Assembly (NCBI RefSeq): GCF_001693435.1
Contig: NZ_CM004509.1
Location: 496,001-560,000 of the forward strand
DNA from: Gilliamella sp. wkB7
Lineage (GTDB): Bacteria > Pseudomonadota > Gammaproteobacteria > Enterobacterales > Orbaceae
Length of the DNA stretch: 64,000 nucleotides
Direction of reading: 5' to 3'
Part shown: positions 63,241-64,000 of the stretch, in pieces
Position numbering within the stretch: position 1 is the first letter of the stretch
How the letters are laid out: each line of letters begins with the position of its first letter
The notes under the pieces: generated by a model
The model's input: only the letters and a program-made list of their open reading frames with translations
Database searches by the model: none
What the model was told of the DNA's origin: nothing
Made by a program: the position numbers and the translations under genes

Positions 63241-63936
63241 TTAAGGCTTAATCAATTTATAACGTATACCATCTTGATATAATTTATCTCCCTTACCTAC
63301 ATAAAATGTTACGATATCTCGGTAAGTTTCTTCTGGTAAACTTACTGTTATTGGTTCATATATAGCATTGAGTTTATTTTCTGAATTTAACACCCAATCC
63401 GGTACATTAATTACATGATAATTATAAGTAACATAAAAATTGGTTTGATTGTAACTATAACCCTTTGCACGTGTATATTCATTTTTTTCGACATCTGTTA
63501 CGTCCCCTACCACTATCTGACCATAACAAAAAGAATTTTCATATCTCGGTTTGCTTCCTCTTCTAACAATATCTTGATATCGGTATTTTTCCCCTAATTC
63601 GGTCACTTCATAATGATAAAGTTCGGGGTGTCCTTCTACTGGCTCACGAGTCAATAAACCAATCTCGGCAAATAAAGGCAATGTTTTGGCAAGATTTTCT
63701 TTATTCCACTTACGCTGTTTACTATCATCTTCTAATATGGGCTCATCAGTATAAGGGAATTTAACGTCACCCACATAGTAGCAAAAGTCGCCTTTTAGTA
63801 TAGTACTAGCATGCACTTTGTCCCAACCATCTTTAATTCTTCGCTTAAACTCTTCTTTGTTATAGCAACCGAATAAAGTACTAATAGTTAAAACCATAAT
63901 TATTAATTGGCTTATTTTAATTAAATTTAATTTCAT
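63241..63936 (-). CDS. Immunity-like lipoprotein, array copy 1 (upstream of effector, Tyr+2 subtype)
   Basis: 231 aa. Lipobox LFGC followed by YNKEEF (Tyr at +2). Block 1 DEPILEDDSKQRKWNKENLA, block 2 YQDIVRRGSKPRYENSF, back half VEKNEYTRAKGYSYNQTNFY, and an intact ending YQDGIRYKLIKP. It lies 92 bp upstream of the effector gene on the same strand and is the intact counterpart of the frameshifted copy at 51706. It may be the first gene of the island 2 transcript; sequence beyond 63936 shows no further gene within the window. Confidence 0.77.
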   Translation of the reverse strand: MKLNLIKISQLIIMVLTISTLFGCYNKEEFKRRIKDGWDKVHASTILKGDFCYYVGDVKFPYTDEPILEDDSKQRKWNKENLAKTLPLFAEIGLLTREPVEGHPELYHYEVTELGEKYRYQDIVRRGSKPRYENSFCYGQIVVGDVTDVEKNEYTRAKGYSYNQTNFYVTYNYHVINVPDWVLNSENKLNAIYEPITVSLPEETYRDIVTFYVGKGDKLYQDGIRYKLIKP

Positions 63937-64000
63937 GAGAATATCTCGCTTTTTACAGTATCGTGTATCACTATTGGATGAGTTTCAACACTTTTATTTT

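Overview
The window is AT-rich DNA of a gammaproteobacterium. Housekeeping proteins (ArgS, RluB, YciO, RNase AM, RraB, ChiP, KdsA, PrmC, RF1, Lpd, AceF, AceE, LipB, LipA) are close to enterobacterial ones, and pieces of E. coli gene order survive (rnm-yciO-rluB, prfA-prmC-kdsA, aceE-aceF-lpd, lipB-lipA). Low G+C, mannose-family PTS genes and type VI secretion (T6SS) effector islands in an otherwise enteric-like backbone suggest the Orbaceae (Gilliamella and relatives, insect-gut symbionts). That placement is inference.

Layout. 1-5.1 kb: the start of an amino-acid binding protein gene, argS, a small monooxygenase and an amidohydrolase behind a structured leader. 5.6-18.0 kb: T6SS island 1 on the plus strand: vgrG with a C-terminal transthyretin-like tail, a Tle3-type lipase effector, three tandem copies of a two-gene immunity cassette, a remnant of a fourth, a PAAR protein and a translationally coupled membrane protein. 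18.1-25.3 kb: a VOC protein with a divergent WYL regulator, a repeat-containing lipoprotein, rluB, a DUF3592-like protein, yciO, rnm and rraB. 25.4-29.5 kb: a GH20 hexosaminidase and the chitoporin chiP. 30-33 kb: kdsA, prmC and prfA. 33-40.7 kb: a porin, manA, a 188-bp tandem repeat, a GntR regulator, deoC, and a divergent mannose-family PTS (EIIA, EIIB, EIIC, EIID). 41.2-48.9 kb: lpd, aceF and aceE, divergent from lipB-lipA. 49-64 kb: T6SS island 2 on the minus strand: an immunity-like lipoprotein, a 1426-aa VasX-like effector, eleven further tandem lipoprotein paralogs, a PAAR protein and a second coupled membrane protein.

The most unusual content is the two T6SS islands. Each pairs one effector with a greatly amplified immunity set: six proteins in three cassettes in island 1, and twelve lipoproteins plus a remnant in island 2. 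The copies differ mostly in short blocks, some of which appear in new combinations, as expected from duplication and recombination under selection for toxin specificity. Both islands end in a PAAR gene coupled to a gene for a related membrane protein of unknown function, which I propose as a loading or adaptor factor. No core T6SS sheath, baseplate or membrane-complex genes lie in the window.

Metabolic links: AceE, AceF and Lpd form pyruvate dehydrogenase, LipB and LipA lipoylate AceF, and a perfect FNR-type site sits in their shared divergent promoter region. The GntR protein probably controls deoC and the PTS through matching palindromes in their shared intergenic region. ChiP and the hexosaminidase form a chito-oligosaccharide uptake and cleavage unit.
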